Source: Lachnospiraceae bacterium (GTDB lineage: Bacteria > Bacillota > Clostridia > Lachnospirales > Lachnospiraceae). From it: DNA of 64,000 bases. The notes beneath the pieces were generated by a model that saw only the letters and a list, made by a program, of their open reading frames with translations, did no database searches and was not told the DNA's origin. How positions within the stretch are numbered: position 1 is the first letter of the stretch; each line of letters begins with the position of its first letter. A program made the translations under genes and the position numbers. The stretch is from positions 62,001 through 126,000 of the forward strand of contig JAIKZQ010000044.1 in assembly GCA_024682075.1 (NCBI GenBank), read 5' to 3'. Positions 37,880 through 46,580 of the stretch are shown piece after piece.

Positions 37880-38440
37880 TTAAGCTTCTTTCTCTGCGGT
37901 TTCTTCCGCGGCCGGCTGAGGCTCGGCAATAGGAACCGGTATCGGATTCTGCTCGGCATCGGTGGCTGCGGCTTCCTCTGAGACAGGTTCGGGCTCATTT
38001 TCGGAAGCTTCCTCAAGTGCCACCTTGACTTCGGATGCGGCGCTCCTTGAATCCTTTCTCTCCTTTGCCTTGAAAGAGAATGAATTCTTGTCCCTTTCAA
38101 GCGCACCGTTTTCATCCATGACGCACTTGCCATGGAAAAGAGCCTTCTCATCGATGATGATGTTACCGGTATGAATGTCCCCCAGGACTTTAGCCGTGGA
38201 TGAAAGCTCGGCTCTTTCGGGGGCGATTATGTTACCCTCTATCTCACCGCCAACAACGATCCCGCTGCACTTGACATTTCCGCGGATCATGCCGCTGGTG
38301 CCGAGGACAAGAGTACCCTCGACATTTACATTGCCACTTATCTTGCCGTCAATGCGAACACATCCCGGCGAGGCAAAATCTCCGTCCATGACAGAGCCCT
38401 TCCCGATAAGGGTGGTGATATTCAATTTCTGGTTTTTCAT
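37880..38440 (-). CDS. Bactofilin (polymer-forming cytoskeletal protein)
   Basis: 186 residues. A right-handed beta-helix core (about 10-105) of short hydrophobic repeats (VRIDGKISGNVNVEG, GTLVLG), flanked by an N-terminal tail and a long Glu/Ala/Pro-rich tail from about residue 125. Bactofilins polymerise without nucleotide and organise envelope enzymes. It follows the LytM-like gene by 36 bases, a pairing also known elsewhere, so both likely act together at the membrane. Confidence 0.93.
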   Translation of the reverse strand: MKNQKLNITTLIGKGSVMDGDFASPGCVRIDGKISGNVNVEGTLVLGTSGMIRGNVKCSGIVVGGEIEGNIIAPERAELSSTAKVLGDIHTGNIIIDEKALFHGKCVMDENGALERDKNSFSFKAKERKDSRSAASEVKVALEEASENEPEPVSEEAAATDAEQNPIPVPIAEPQPAAEETAEKEA

Positions 38441-38476
38441 TACCTTTACTCCCTTTTTGATTTACGCGGATGGATA

Positions 38477-39301
38477 TCAGCCGCTTATTATCATTACCTC
38501 TTCGGGACTGATGTATTCTCCGTTGAGGATCATCTTGTACCCTACCGAGGTATTACCTGATCTGAGATTGTAAAGAGTATTGCCTGCAGAAACTCTGTCA
38601 CCTTCGGAAACCACGGGGTCTCCATCATTCATGTAAACAGTGCAGTAGCCGTTGCCGTGATCGATCGTGATGACAGTATAATAGCCGAGGTCCCTTACCT
38701 CGTCCTCCTGACTTACGGTGTTCTCACCTGCAACATAGTATTCGGCTATGGAGCCGTCGTCTGTGTCTCTGGGATTGTTCCTGATCTCGATGACAGTACC
38801 TGCAGCCGTAGCCCTGCAGAAGTCACCCTCGGAACCGTTGAAGATAATTACGGGGATGTCGCCGTCATACGTCGAAGCCATCGTCGCAGATCCGCTCATC
38901 GGAAATGCGGTGGGAATATAAAAACTTCCCAGCTCTTCGTTCAAAGCTTCGATCTCGTCAGTCTTGACCATGACGGTCTGACTCAGATAATCGATCTCGG
39001 AATCCTTGCCGGAAATGATCTCATTAAGACCTGCGATCTCTTCTTCAAGATTCGCGATCCTTTCATTCCTCATGCTGATCCCTTCGTTGTATCCGGTAAT
39101 GATGCCTGCTTCATTGGCAAGATAACCTATGGAGGCTCCGACAGCAATGCACACAAAAGTGATGCCCGAATAGATAAGACCCTTGTGTATCCTGACGGGT
39201 TTTATCTTCTCATTGACATCGCTTGAAGCAACTATCATCTGACGTCTTATTTTTTTCTTGTGCTTGGAGTTCCTGAGCACATATGTAAATTGTGAAGACA
39301 T
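38477..39301 (-). CDS. Membrane protein with degenerate LytM/M23 domain
   Basis: 274 residues from the ATG at 39301 (GGAGG 4 bases upstream; a TTG just before is less likely). A cytoplasmic basic start, one membrane helix (about 43-63), a coiled coil (about 75-125), and a LytM-like domain at about 150-274. Zinc ligands are not intact: the HxH site reads VYMNDGD after IDHGNGYCT, so it is probably not an active endopeptidase. Such proteins may regulate wall hydrolases or anchor the bactofilin encoded next. Confidence 0.82.
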   Translation of the reverse strand: MSSQFTYVLRNSKHKKKIRRQMIVASSDVNEKIKPVRIHKGLIYSGITFVCIAVGASIGYLANEAGIITGYNEGISMRNERIANLEEEIAGLNEIISGKDSEIDYLSQTVMVKTDEIEALNEELGSFYIPTAFPMSGSATMASTYDGDIPVIIFNGSEGDFCRATAAGTVIEIRNNPRDTDDGSIAEYYVAGENTVSQEDEVRDLGYYTVITIDHGNGYCTVYMNDGDPVVSEGDRVSAGNTLYNLRSGNTSVGYKMILNGEYISPEEVMIISG

Positions 39302-39340
39302 CAAACCTCCGAAATTGAAACAAACTTTCGATTATGGGTT

Positions 39341-39369
39341 ACTATAACATTTTAATAATAAATATGCAA
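39341..39369 (-). promoter_or_regulatory. Promoter of the LytM-like and bactofilin genes
   Basis: TTGCAT (39369-39364), 17 bases, TATAGT (39346-39341) on the minus strand. Confidence 0.65.
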
Positions 39370-39411
39370 ATTATCCGTAACAATACTGTAACATTTCACT
39401 CAAAAATCCGG

Positions 39412-39449
39412 AAAAAAAGTGCCCCGTCACCAAAAAGGTGATGGAGCAC
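39412..39449 (-). terminator. dap-hisA operon terminator
   Basis: A 13-position stem (39419-39431 with 39437-39449) with one mismatch and one G-T pair, then seven T on the minus strand. Confidence 0.82.
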
Positions 39450-39478
39450 CCATATGTCAGATCTTCAAAAATTTTGCA

Positions 39479-40252
39479 TTACGTCACTGCCAGGATCACT
39501 TCATCCATGGGCAGGTGTCCGCCGTAGATATCAAGTGCGGAGCCGATCGTAAAGTCTATCCTGCCTTCTCCCAGCTCCTTTATGTACCTGATGTCATCAA
39601 AGGAAGCAATCCCTCCGGCATAGGTGACAGGACGCATGTCAAACCCTTTCATGACTTCCAGCACGCTTTTTTGAGGGCCGCTGCTCTTTCCTTCGGAATC
39701 AACGGCATGCACCAGAAATTCGTCACAGTACGGAGCCAGATATTCAAGCAGATCCGCGTCAAAAACATTCTCCGTTTTCTTCTGCCATCTGTCGGTCATG
39801 ACGAAAAGCTTTCCGTCCGCTTCCTTGCAGCTCATGTCCAGCACAAGATGAGCGGGGGTCACTGCACTGCTGATCTTTTCCAGATTATCCATGTTCATCC
39901 GTCCGTCCGAGAACACATAGGATGTCACGATCACATGGGATGCCCCGGCGTTTATGAAGTCCATGGCATTTTCAGCCGTGACTCCTCCTCCGACCTGAAG
40001 TCCTCCCGGGAAAGCATCAAGTGCGCCCATGCACTGTTCAAGCGACATCTCATACTCCGGGGTACCCTTCTTGTTCAGGATGATCATATGGCCGCCGTAT
40101 AGTCCGCGGTCTTTGAACATCTTCGCATAAAAGGACGCATCCTCGGAAGAGATGTAGTTTTCCCTTGCCTGCGCACCTTCATCACGCAGCGAAGAACCAA
40201 CTATCTGCTTTACTTTTCCGTTATGAATATCTATGCAGGGACGAAATTTCAT
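39479..40252 (-). CDS. hisA: HisA-type isomerase, eukaryote-like (ProFAR isomerase)
   Basis: 257 residues from the ATG at 40252; the family N-terminus FRPCIDIHNGKVKQIVGS starts there. A TIM barrel with Asp in CIDIH, GGGVT phosphate loop, and TYAGGIAS. The sequence style matches the eukaryotic/plant-type HIS6 proteins also found in some Clostridia, rather than classic bacterial HisA. The usual reaction is the Amadori isomerisation in histidine synthesis. It follows dapB by 13 bases, in the lysine operon under a lysine riboswitch; no other his gene is in the window. Confidence 0.88.
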   Translation of the reverse strand: MKFRPCIDIHNGKVKQIVGSSLRDEGAQARENYISSEDASFYAKMFKDRGLYGGHMIILNKKGTPEYEMSLEQCMGALDAFPGGLQVGGGVTAENAMDFINAGASHVIVTSYVFSDGRMNMDNLEKISSAVTPAHLVLDMSCKEADGKLFVMTDRWQKKTENVFDADLLEYLAPYCDEFLVHAVDSEGKSSGPQKSVLEVMKGFDMRPVTYAGGIASFDDIRYIKELGEGRIDFTIGSALDIYGGHLPMDEVILAVT

Positions 40253-40265
40253 ATCAGGATACTCT

Positions 40266-41039
40266 TTATTTTGCAAGCGATGCGTCTATCACGTCGCTCA
40301 TGTCATAAAAACCGGGGTTTTTGCCTGCAAGGAAAAGCGCGGCACTTACCGCGCCCTTTGCAAACACTGCCCTGGAGTAAGCGCTGTGCGAGAAAGTGAT
40401 GACTTCATCCTGACCCGCAAATATCACATCATGATCTCCGACTATGGTTCCGCCTCTCACGGCGCTGATGCCTATCTCCGCAGCAGGTCTTTTCTCCCTC
40501 CTGCCGGATCTGTCATAGACATATTCATATTCTCCGCCGAGAGCTTCATTGACGGAATCCGCAAGGGCAAGTGCAGTTCCGCTGGGAGCATCCAGCTTCA
40601 TTCTGTGGTGCTTCTCAACTATCTCCACGTCAAATCCCGAGGGAGCAAGGATTGCGGCAGCTTCCTTCAAAAGCTTCTGAAGGAGATTGATGCCGAGACT
40701 CATGTTGGCACTCTTAAGTACGGCAATCTTCTCCGAGAGAGCTTTCACCCTTGCAAGCTGTTCCTCGGAAAGACCGGTTGAGCACAGCACGAGCGGAAGA
40801 TTTCTAGCCTCGCAATAATCCATAAGTTTGTCCACGGCAGCAGCCGATGAAAAATCGATCACGACATCGGCCTGAACATCGCAGGCATTAATGTCGGTAA
40901 AAACAGGATATCCGTTAGTTGTAATATTATCCGCAATATCTATTCCGGCAACAATTTCGGCATCCTGATATTCCTTTACAATGCCTGTGATCATCTGACC
41001 CATTCTGCCGTTACAGCCATGCATTATGATCCTGGTCAT
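40266..41039 (-). CDS. dapB: 4-hydroxy-tetrahydrodipicolinate reductase
   Basis: 257 residues. Nucleotide-binding GCNGRMGQM at 8-16, the catalytic HHRMKLDAPSGTA segment near residue 145. It reduces HTPA in lysine and diaminopimelate synthesis. It follows dapA by 23 bases; second gene of the lysine-riboswitch operon. Confidence 0.97.
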   Translation of the reverse strand: MTRIIMHGCNGRMGQMITGIVKEYQDAEIVAGIDIADNITTNGYPVFTDINACDVQADVVIDFSSAAAVDKLMDYCEARNLPLVLCSTGLSEEQLARVKALSEKIAVLKSANMSLGINLLQKLLKEAAAILAPSGFDVEIVEKHHRMKLDAPSGTALALADSVNEALGGEYEYVYDRSGRREKRPAAEIGISAVRGGTIVGDHDVIFAGQDEVITFSHSAYSRAVFAKGAVSAALFLAGKNPGFYDMSDVIDASLAK

Positions 41040-41062
41040 CTCAATACCTCCGTAAGCTAAAG

Positions 41063-41998
41063 TCAGTCCTTTGTCAGATCGTTGAACTTGATGACCTGTC
41101 CCTCGGGGATCTGAATGCCGTAATCAACAAGGGACTTCTTGAGCCTTGATACATTGTTCTCTTCCATCTCGGTAAGAGGAAGCCTGAGCGGTCCCGCATT
41201 CATGCCCATGAGATTGAGGGCTGTCTTGACGGGAATGGGATTGACTTCGCAGAACAGGCTCTTGATAAGATCGATTGCTTCAAGCTGAAGCCTGCAGCTG
41301 GTCTTTACATCACCGTCCAGATAGGAAGCAACGATATCATGAGTCTGTTTGGGAGCGACATTCGACAAAACGGAGATGACACCGAGTCCGCCGAGAGCAA
41401 GAAGAGGAACGATCTGATCGTCATTGCCGGAGTAGATGGCAAAATCATCATCCATTATCGAAGCGAGCATTGCAACCTGTGAGATGTCCCCGCTTGCTTC
41501 CTTGATCGCAACCACATTCTTTGCACGCTGGGCAATGGCCTTTACGGTCGCAGGCTGAATGTTGCATCCGGTCCTGGAAGGAACATTATAGAGGATCACG
41601 GGAATGCTGACCGACTCTGCGGTCTTCGCAAAATGCTCCACAAGGCCCTTCTGGGTAGCTTTGTTGTAATAGGGAGTAACAAGAAGCAGTGCATCGGCTC
41701 CGGCCTTTTCAGCCTCAACCGACAGATAGATGGCGGTCTCGGTCGAGTTGGATCCCGTGCCGGCAATGACGGGAACTCTTCCCGCAACCTTCTCAACGGT
41801 ATGTCTGATGACGTTAAGATGCTCCTCGTGTGAAAGGGTTGATGCCTCACCGGTGGTGCCGCATGCAACTATCGCATCGGTTCCTCCCGAGATCTGAAAC
41901 TCTATAAGCTCATCAAGCTTTTCGAAATTAACGCTTCCGTCCGAATGCATGGGGGTCACGAGTGCAACAGCAGCTCCGGTAAAAATTGGTTTGCTCAT
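41063..41998 (-). CDS. dapA: 4-hydroxy-tetrahydrodipicolinate synthase
   Basis: 311 residues from the ATG at 41998 with GAGGAG upstream; a longer reading start lies in the leader. Schiff-base Lys166 (VAIKEASG), Tyr138 (LYNVPSRTG), and the GTTGE pyruvate site near 47-51. Condenses pyruvate with aspartate semialdehyde. First gene after the lysine riboswitch. Confidence 0.97.
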   Translation of the reverse strand: MSKPIFTGAAVALVTPMHSDGSVNFEKLDELIEFQISGGTDAIVACGTTGEASTLSHEEHLNVIRHTVEKVAGRVPVIAGTGSNSTETAIYLSVEAEKAGADALLLVTPYYNKATQKGLVEHFAKTAESVSIPVILYNVPSRTGCNIQPATVKAIAQRAKNVVAIKEASGDISQVAMLASIMDDDFAIYSGNDDQIVPLLALGGLGVISVLSNVAPKQTHDIVASYLDGDVKTSCRLQLEAIDLIKSLFCEVNPIPVKTALNLMGMNAGPLRLPLTEMEENNVSRLKKSLVDYGIQIPEGQVIKFNDLTKD

Positions 41999-42057
41999 TT
42001 TAATCTCCTCTCTTAAATGACATTTACGCAATTGCCGGCCTGCCTTGCTTTCCCCTG

Positions 42058-42097
42058 AAAACAAAACAGGCTGACACGTAATAAAATACGGTCAGCC
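42058..42097 (-). terminator. Riboswitch-controlled terminator upstream of dapA
   Basis: A hairpin GGCTGAC/GTCAGCC (42069-42075 with 42091-42097) extended by CGTA/TACG and followed by TGTTTTGTTTT on the minus strand. It lies between the lysine aptamer and dapA, as expected for lysine-dependent attenuation. Confidence 0.85.
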
Positions 42098-42116
42098 GTC
42101 ATGAATAAGATCATTT

Positions 42117-42283
42117 GATAGCTCCCCATCCGAAAGATCGGATGACAGTCATGCGACTGTTGATCGCATGCCCAGGACCCGGCTTTTCGGAAAAACCGTT
42201 CCTTCGGCGTATCACCCTTTCATCTGCCCTCATCTGTGTCCGGCACATCAGACAGATTACTGTTGATCAACGCAACCTCTACC
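42117..42283 (-). promoter_or_regulatory. Lysine riboswitch (L box)
   Basis: The minus strand carries the L-box landmarks in order: GTAGAGGTTGCG, AGTAA, AGGGTGATACGCCGAAGG, TCCTGGGCATGCG, ACTGTCATCC, and GGGGAGCTATC closing the P1 stem. Lysine binding should favour the terminator at 42058-42097 and shut off dapA, dapB and hisA. The remaining leader up to dapA is about 60 bases and has the ribosome binding site. The 396-base gap before the kinase gene holds this aptamer, its terminator and, on plus, the kinase promoter. Confidence 0.94.
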
Positions 42284-42366
42284 GTTTTTATCAACTTAAC
42301 GCAAATATTATCACCACACACATGAAGTGTCAAGGGTGAAGAAAGCGGCTGCATCTTCATCCTCTC

Positions 42367-42395
42367 TTTACGTTATATGAAAAAAATCTTATAGT
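42367..42395 (+). promoter_or_regulatory. Promoter of the second hybrid kinase
   Basis: TTTACG (42367-42372), 17 bases, TATAGT (42390-42395). The expected transcript start, about 7 bases after the -10, falls on the ATG at 42402, so a leaderless mRNA is predicted. Confidence 0.6.
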
Positions 42396-42401
42396 ATGTA
42401 T

Positions 42402-44561
42402 ATGAAGAAAAAAACTCATCTTGTGAGAAAATTTACATATCTGAGCATCATCTTTGTTCTCGCCACGGTCACAGTCTCCGCGATTGTCACTTACATTTCA
42501 CAGATGAAGCAGCACAGGGATGTCTGCATGAACAAGATAAAGGAAGTCGGCGATTATCTGTGCGGCATCATCATGGATGAGCCCGATGAATTCCTTGAAT
42601 ATATGAATTACTATGTTGAGCATTATGAGGACATCCGGGTTCCGGTTGATTTTACCGACAGCTATGATGCCAAGGTTGAATTCTATCATGCTTTTTCGGA
42701 AAACTATCCCGGACAGACATTCAAGACAGACATAAAACCCTCCGACATGTCTCCCGAACTTCAGAGTCTTTATTATTCATTCGAACAGGAATACTGGATC
42801 CTGACATTTGAGCAGGCAAGGGAATCCTTCGGTCTTCCCTATACATATTTTCTCGTTCCCGATGACGATACCAAATACACAATGTACATGATCGACGGTG
42901 AGCGCACCGAAGACCCGGAGCATCCGGGCTATCTGTACATGGGCGATTCATATTATGAGGAACCCTCGGAGCACGAGCTCATGTGGAATACTTATCATAA
43001 CGGGATAAGATACGATGAAGTATACGAATGGGATAATAAATGGGGCAACACTTATTCCTACTACACTCCCCTGGTGATAAACGGAAAATGCATGGGCCTG
43101 ATCGTGGCCGAGATCGACGTCGCATATGTTAACGCCAAGATCCTCAAAAGTGCGGCTCTGCCTACGCTTCAGATGGCACTCCTCCTCACTGTTGTTGCCG
43201 CATCGATGCTCTATTTCGTAAAGCATAATTACATCAGGAGAGTCAACCATCTGTCAGAGCAGATCAATGATTACTCTGCTTCCAAGGCATATGACACCTA
43301 TGATGCGATCAAAAAATACCCGTACGGAAACGATGAGATCTCGGAACTTGCCGACAACACCGCGTACATGATCAATCAGATCAGGCTGCATGAAGAAAAG
43401 ATCGCACAGGCCGCTCAGTTTAAAAGCGACTTTCTCGCCAACATGAGCCATGAGCTCCGCACCCCGATGAACGCCATAGTGGGACTGTCAGAGCTTCTTA
43501 ACCTTGAAGGCCTGACAGGCAAGAGCAGGGAATACTCCGATCAGATCAACTCCTCTGCAAAAGCACTTCTTGTGGTCTTTGATGACATTCTTGATTTCTC
43601 AAGGATCGAGCAGGGCATAATCAAGCTCAGTCCTTCCGAATACGATGTCAGGAAAGAGTTCGAGATGGTCGTCAGCAATCAGGCTCTCGGGCTGAATGAA
43701 AAGAATGTCGTGATGAGACTGAACATCTCACCGGATGTTCCCGGGCTTCTGATCGGCGACAGTGCACGCATCAGGCAGGTAATGGGCAATGTCATCTCCA
43801 ATGCCGTTAAATTCACGAATGAAGGATCGATAGACATAAATGTCGAAAAAAAGGATATCTCCGAAGGAAAGATCGAGCTGCTCATCAGCGTTGCAGACAC
43901 CGGCATAGGCATCAGAGAGCAGGATTACGAGAAGATCTTCGAATCATTTTCACAGATTGATTCCAAACGTAACCGTTCGGTGGACGGAACGGGACTCGGA
44001 CTTGCCATCACACAGCGTCTTATCAAACTGATGAACGGCACGATCGAGGTAGAAAGTGAGTACGGTGTCGGCAGCACGTTCAGCATAAGCATTCCCCAGG
44101 AAATTTCCGCAAAAGCCCCCGAAACACCGTCCGAAGAAAGTGCCAAAGAAGCCTCTGCCGGCACGCTCCATGCACCCGATGCCAAGGTTCTCGTGGTCGA
44201 CGACAACAGCATCAACCGCTATGTTGCGAAGAACCTCCTGAACCTTTACGACATAAAGCCCGCCTGTGTTCCGAGCGGCGAACACGCGATCAAGGTCTGC
44301 GGAAAGCGTGAATTCGATCTTGTCCTCATGGATTACATGATGCCCGAGATGGACGGCATTGAAGCCATGAAGAAGATAAGGGAAGAATACCCTGCTTATA
44401 AGAACATTCCCATCATAGCCTTCACGGCGGATGCGGTAAGTGAATCCAGAGAACTGCTGCTTAAGGAAGGCATGGATGATTTCCTTCCCAAGCCGGTCAA
44501 GATGAGCGACCTCGAGGAGATTCTCAAAAAGTGGCTGCCCGAAGAACGCTGGATCAGATAA
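42402..44561 (+). CDS. Hybrid sensor histidine kinase with receiver domain
   Basis: 719 residues from the ATG at 42402; an ATG two codons earlier is also possible, neither has a ribosome binding site. TM1 (about 12-33), an outside Asp/Tyr-rich sensor domain (about 34-255), TM2 (about 257-278), HAMP, HisKA with His350 in SHELRTP, HATPase with DTGIGI and GTGLGLAIT, a Pro/Glu linker, and a receiver with Asp644 in MDYMMP and Lys697 in LPKPV. Layout from HisKA onward is much like the kinase at 1321. Signal unknown; the sensor is not a recognised Cache domain. Confidence 0.93.
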   Translation: MKKKTHLVRKFTYLSIIFVLATVTVSAIVTYISQMKQHRDVCMNKIKEVGDYLCGIIMDEPDEFLEYMNYYVEHYEDIRVPVDFTDSYDAKVEFYHAFSENYPGQTFKTDIKPSDMSPELQSLYYSFEQEYWILTFEQARESFGLPYTYFLVPDDDTKYTMYMIDGERTEDPEHPGYLYMGDSYYEEPSEHELMWNTYHNGIRYDEVYEWDNKWGNTYSYYTPLVINGKCMGLIVAEIDVAYVNAKILKSAALPTLQMALLLTVVAASMLYFVKHNYIRRVNHLSEQINDYSASKAYDTYDAIKKYPYGNDEISELADNTAYMINQIRLHEEKIAQAAQFKSDFLANMSHELRTPMNAIVGLSELLNLEGLTGKSREYSDQINSSAKALLVVFDDILDFSRIEQGIIKLSPSEYDVRKEFEMVVSNQALGLNEKNVVMRLNISPDVPGLLIGDSARIRQVMGNVISNAVKFTNEGSIDINVEKKDISEGKIELLISVADTGIGIREQDYEKIFESFSQIDSKRNRSVDGTGLGLAITQRLIKLMNGTIEVESEYGVGSTFSISIPQEISAKAPETPSEESAKEASAGTLHAPDAKVLVVDDNSINRYVAKNLLNLYDIKPACVPSGEHAIKVCGKREFDLVLMDYMMPEMDGIEAMKKIREEYPAYKNIPIIAFTADAVSESRELLLKEGMDDFLPKPVKMSDLEEILKKWLPEERWIR

Positions 44562-44585
44562 GAATACCGGTTCGGATAAAAAACA

Positions 44586-44623
44586 AGGGATGAAACGAAG
44601 TGATCGTTTCATCCCTCTTTTTT
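44586..44623. terminator. Bidirectional terminator between kinase and typA
   Basis: A 13-bp perfect stem AGGGATGAAACGA/TCGTTTCATCCCT (44586-44598 with 44604-44616), T-run on plus; serves both convergent genes, overlapping the typA stop region. Confidence 0.9.
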
Positions 44624-46454
44624 ATTTTGTAAATGATGCTCTCTTTCTGAGTCTGGGATCCAGTATCTTCTTGCGTATGCGCAGATTCACCGGAGTAACT
44701 TCCAGGAGCTCGTCCGTCTCTATGAAATCGAGAGCCTGCTCGAGCGAAAGGATCTTGGGAGGCGTGAGCCTGAGTGCTTCATCTGCCGAAGAGGACCTGG
44801 TATTGGTCATCTGCTTCTTCTTGCACACATTGATCTCGATATCCTCGGATTTACCTGTCTCACCGACTACCATTCCGGAATAAACCTTCTCTCCGGGGCC
44901 GATGAAAAGAGTACCTCTTTCCTGAGCGTTGAAAAGACCGTAGGTAATGGCCTCTCCTGCCTCGAATGCAATGAGCGATCCCATCTTTCTGTAAGAGATG
45001 TCTCCCTTGTAAGGTGCATAGCCGTCAAACTCGGTATTGATCACGCCGTTTCCCTTGGTGTCCGTAAGGAACTCTCCCCTGTATCCGATAAGTCCTCTTG
45101 AAGGGATCGAGAATTCAAGCCTTGTGTAGGTGCCCCCGCTTATCGAACTCATGTTGCGGAGCTCTCCCTTTCTCGAACCGAGCTTTTCGATGACAGCTCC
45201 CGTGCAGTCATTGGGAACGTCGATATATGCTATCTCCATAGGCTCGGTCTTCTTGCCGTTTTCATCGGTATGATACAGAACTTCAGCCTTGGATACGGCA
45301 AATTCATATCCCTCACGTCTCATGGTCTCTATCAGGACCGAAAGATGAAGTTCTCCTCTTCCGGATACCTTGAAACGGTCGGTATCATCGGTCTCCTCGA
45401 CTCTCAGTGAAACGTCGGTATTAAGTTCCCTGAAAAGCCTGTCCCTGATATGCCTGGAAGTGACGAATTTTCCTTCCTGTCCGGCAAGAGGTGAATCATT
45501 GACACAAAAGTCAATCGCAATCGTGGGCTCCGATATCTTCTGGAAAGGAATGGGGCTCACACTGTCGGGACTGCAAATAGTATCACCGATGTGAATCTCG
45601 GAAATTCCGGATATGGCCACGATGGATCCGATCCTGGCCTCAGTTACCTCAACCTTGGCAAGACCGTCGAATTCATAAAGCTTGCTGATCTTGGTCTTGA
45701 TCTGCTTGCTCTCGTCATGATGGTTGCAGATCACGACCTCCTGATTGACCCTGACTGATCCGTTCTCTACCTTGCCTATTCCGATACGTCCTACATACTC
45801 ATTGTAATCTATTGTTGAAATGAGTACCTGTGTTCCGGCTTCGGGATCACCTGAAGGTGCAGGGATATAATCAAGGATCGTGTCAAAAAGAGGCGCCATG
45901 CTGGTTCCCTGGGTGTCGGGATCCATGCTCGCGATTCCGCTCTTTGCCGATGCATATACGAAAGGACAGTCAAGTTGCGCATCATCCGCATCAAGCTCAA
46001 GGAAAAGCTCGAGTACCTCGTCAACAACTTCCCTGGGTCTTGCCTCCGGACGGTCGATCTTGTTGATGCACACAATTACGGGAAGTCCCAGCTCAAGTGC
46101 TTTCCTGAGAACGAATTTGGTCTGGGGCATAGCTCCCTCAAACGCATCAACCACCAGTATGACACCGTTGACCATCTTAAGAACACGCTCAACCTCACCG
46201 CCGAAATCCGCATGTCCCGGTGTGTCGATGATGTTGATCTTGGTGTTTTTGTATGTAACAGCTGTATTCTTGGACAAAATGGTAATGCCGCGTTCACGCT
46301 CAATGTCGCCGGAATCCATTACCCTTTCGGCTACTTCCTGATTCTCCCTGAACACGCCGCTCTGCTTGAGCAGCTCATCCACAAGCGTGGTCTTGCCGTG
46401 ATCGACGTGAGCTATTATGGCAACATTTCTGACATCTTCTCTTGTAGTGATCAT
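44622..46454 (-). CDS. typA: Translational GTPase TypA/BipA
   Basis: 610 residues. G domain with AHVDHGKTT (P loop), DTPGHADFGGEV and NKIDRPEA, followed by EF-G-like domains II, III and V and the BipA C-terminal domain. It binds the 70S ribosome and helps stress adaptation and 50S assembly. GAGGAG before ATG; own promoter. Confidence 0.97.
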   Translation of the reverse strand: MITTREDVRNVAIIAHVDHGKTTLVDELLKQSGVFRENQEVAERVMDSGDIERERGITILSKNTAVTYKNTKINIIDTPGHADFGGEVERVLKMVNGVILVVDAFEGAMPQTKFVLRKALELGLPVIVCINKIDRPEARPREVVDEVLELFLELDADDAQLDCPFVYASAKSGIASMDPDTQGTSMAPLFDTILDYIPAPSGDPEAGTQVLISTIDYNEYVGRIGIGKVENGSVRVNQEVVICNHHDESKQIKTKISKLYEFDGLAKVEVTEARIGSIVAISGISEIHIGDTICSPDSVSPIPFQKISEPTIAIDFCVNDSPLAGQEGKFVTSRHIRDRLFRELNTDVSLRVEETDDTDRFKVSGRGELHLSVLIETMRREGYEFAVSKAEVLYHTDENGKKTEPMEIAYIDVPNDCTGAVIEKLGSRKGELRNMSSISGGTYTRLEFSIPSRGLIGYRGEFLTDTKGNGVINTEFDGYAPYKGDISYRKMGSLIAFEAGEAITYGLFNAQERGTLFIGPGEKVYSGMVVGETGKSEDIEINVCKKKQMTNTRSSSADEALRLTPPKILSLEQALDFIETDELLEVTPVNLRIRKKILDPRLRKRASFTK

Positions 46455-46480
46455 TTTAGAACTCCTCTCAAAACTTAAAT

Positions 46481-46509
46481 AATATACCCCAGGAATGTGT
46501 ATTTTTCAA
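46481..46509 (-). promoter_or_regulatory. typA promoter
   Basis: TTGAAA (46509-46504), 17 bases, TATATT (46486-46481) on the minus strand. Confidence 0.7.
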
Positions 46510-46531
46510 GAGAAAATGAGTTTTTTCACAC

Positions 46532-46563
46532 AAAAAAGGCAGGAACGATGTCCTGCCTTTTTG
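46532..46563 (-). terminator. Terminator of the Ig-like lipoprotein gene
   Basis: A stem AAAAAGGCAGGA/TCCTGCCTTTTT (in 46532-46563) with T-runs on the minus strand. Confidence 0.9.
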
Positions 46564-46580
46564 TAAGCAAATCTTTATTA

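Noticed and set aside
42115..42339. 74-codon open frame on plus upstream of the kinase
   Set aside because: Lies opposite the lysine riboswitch; no ribosome binding site, and the conserved aptamer explains the sequence.
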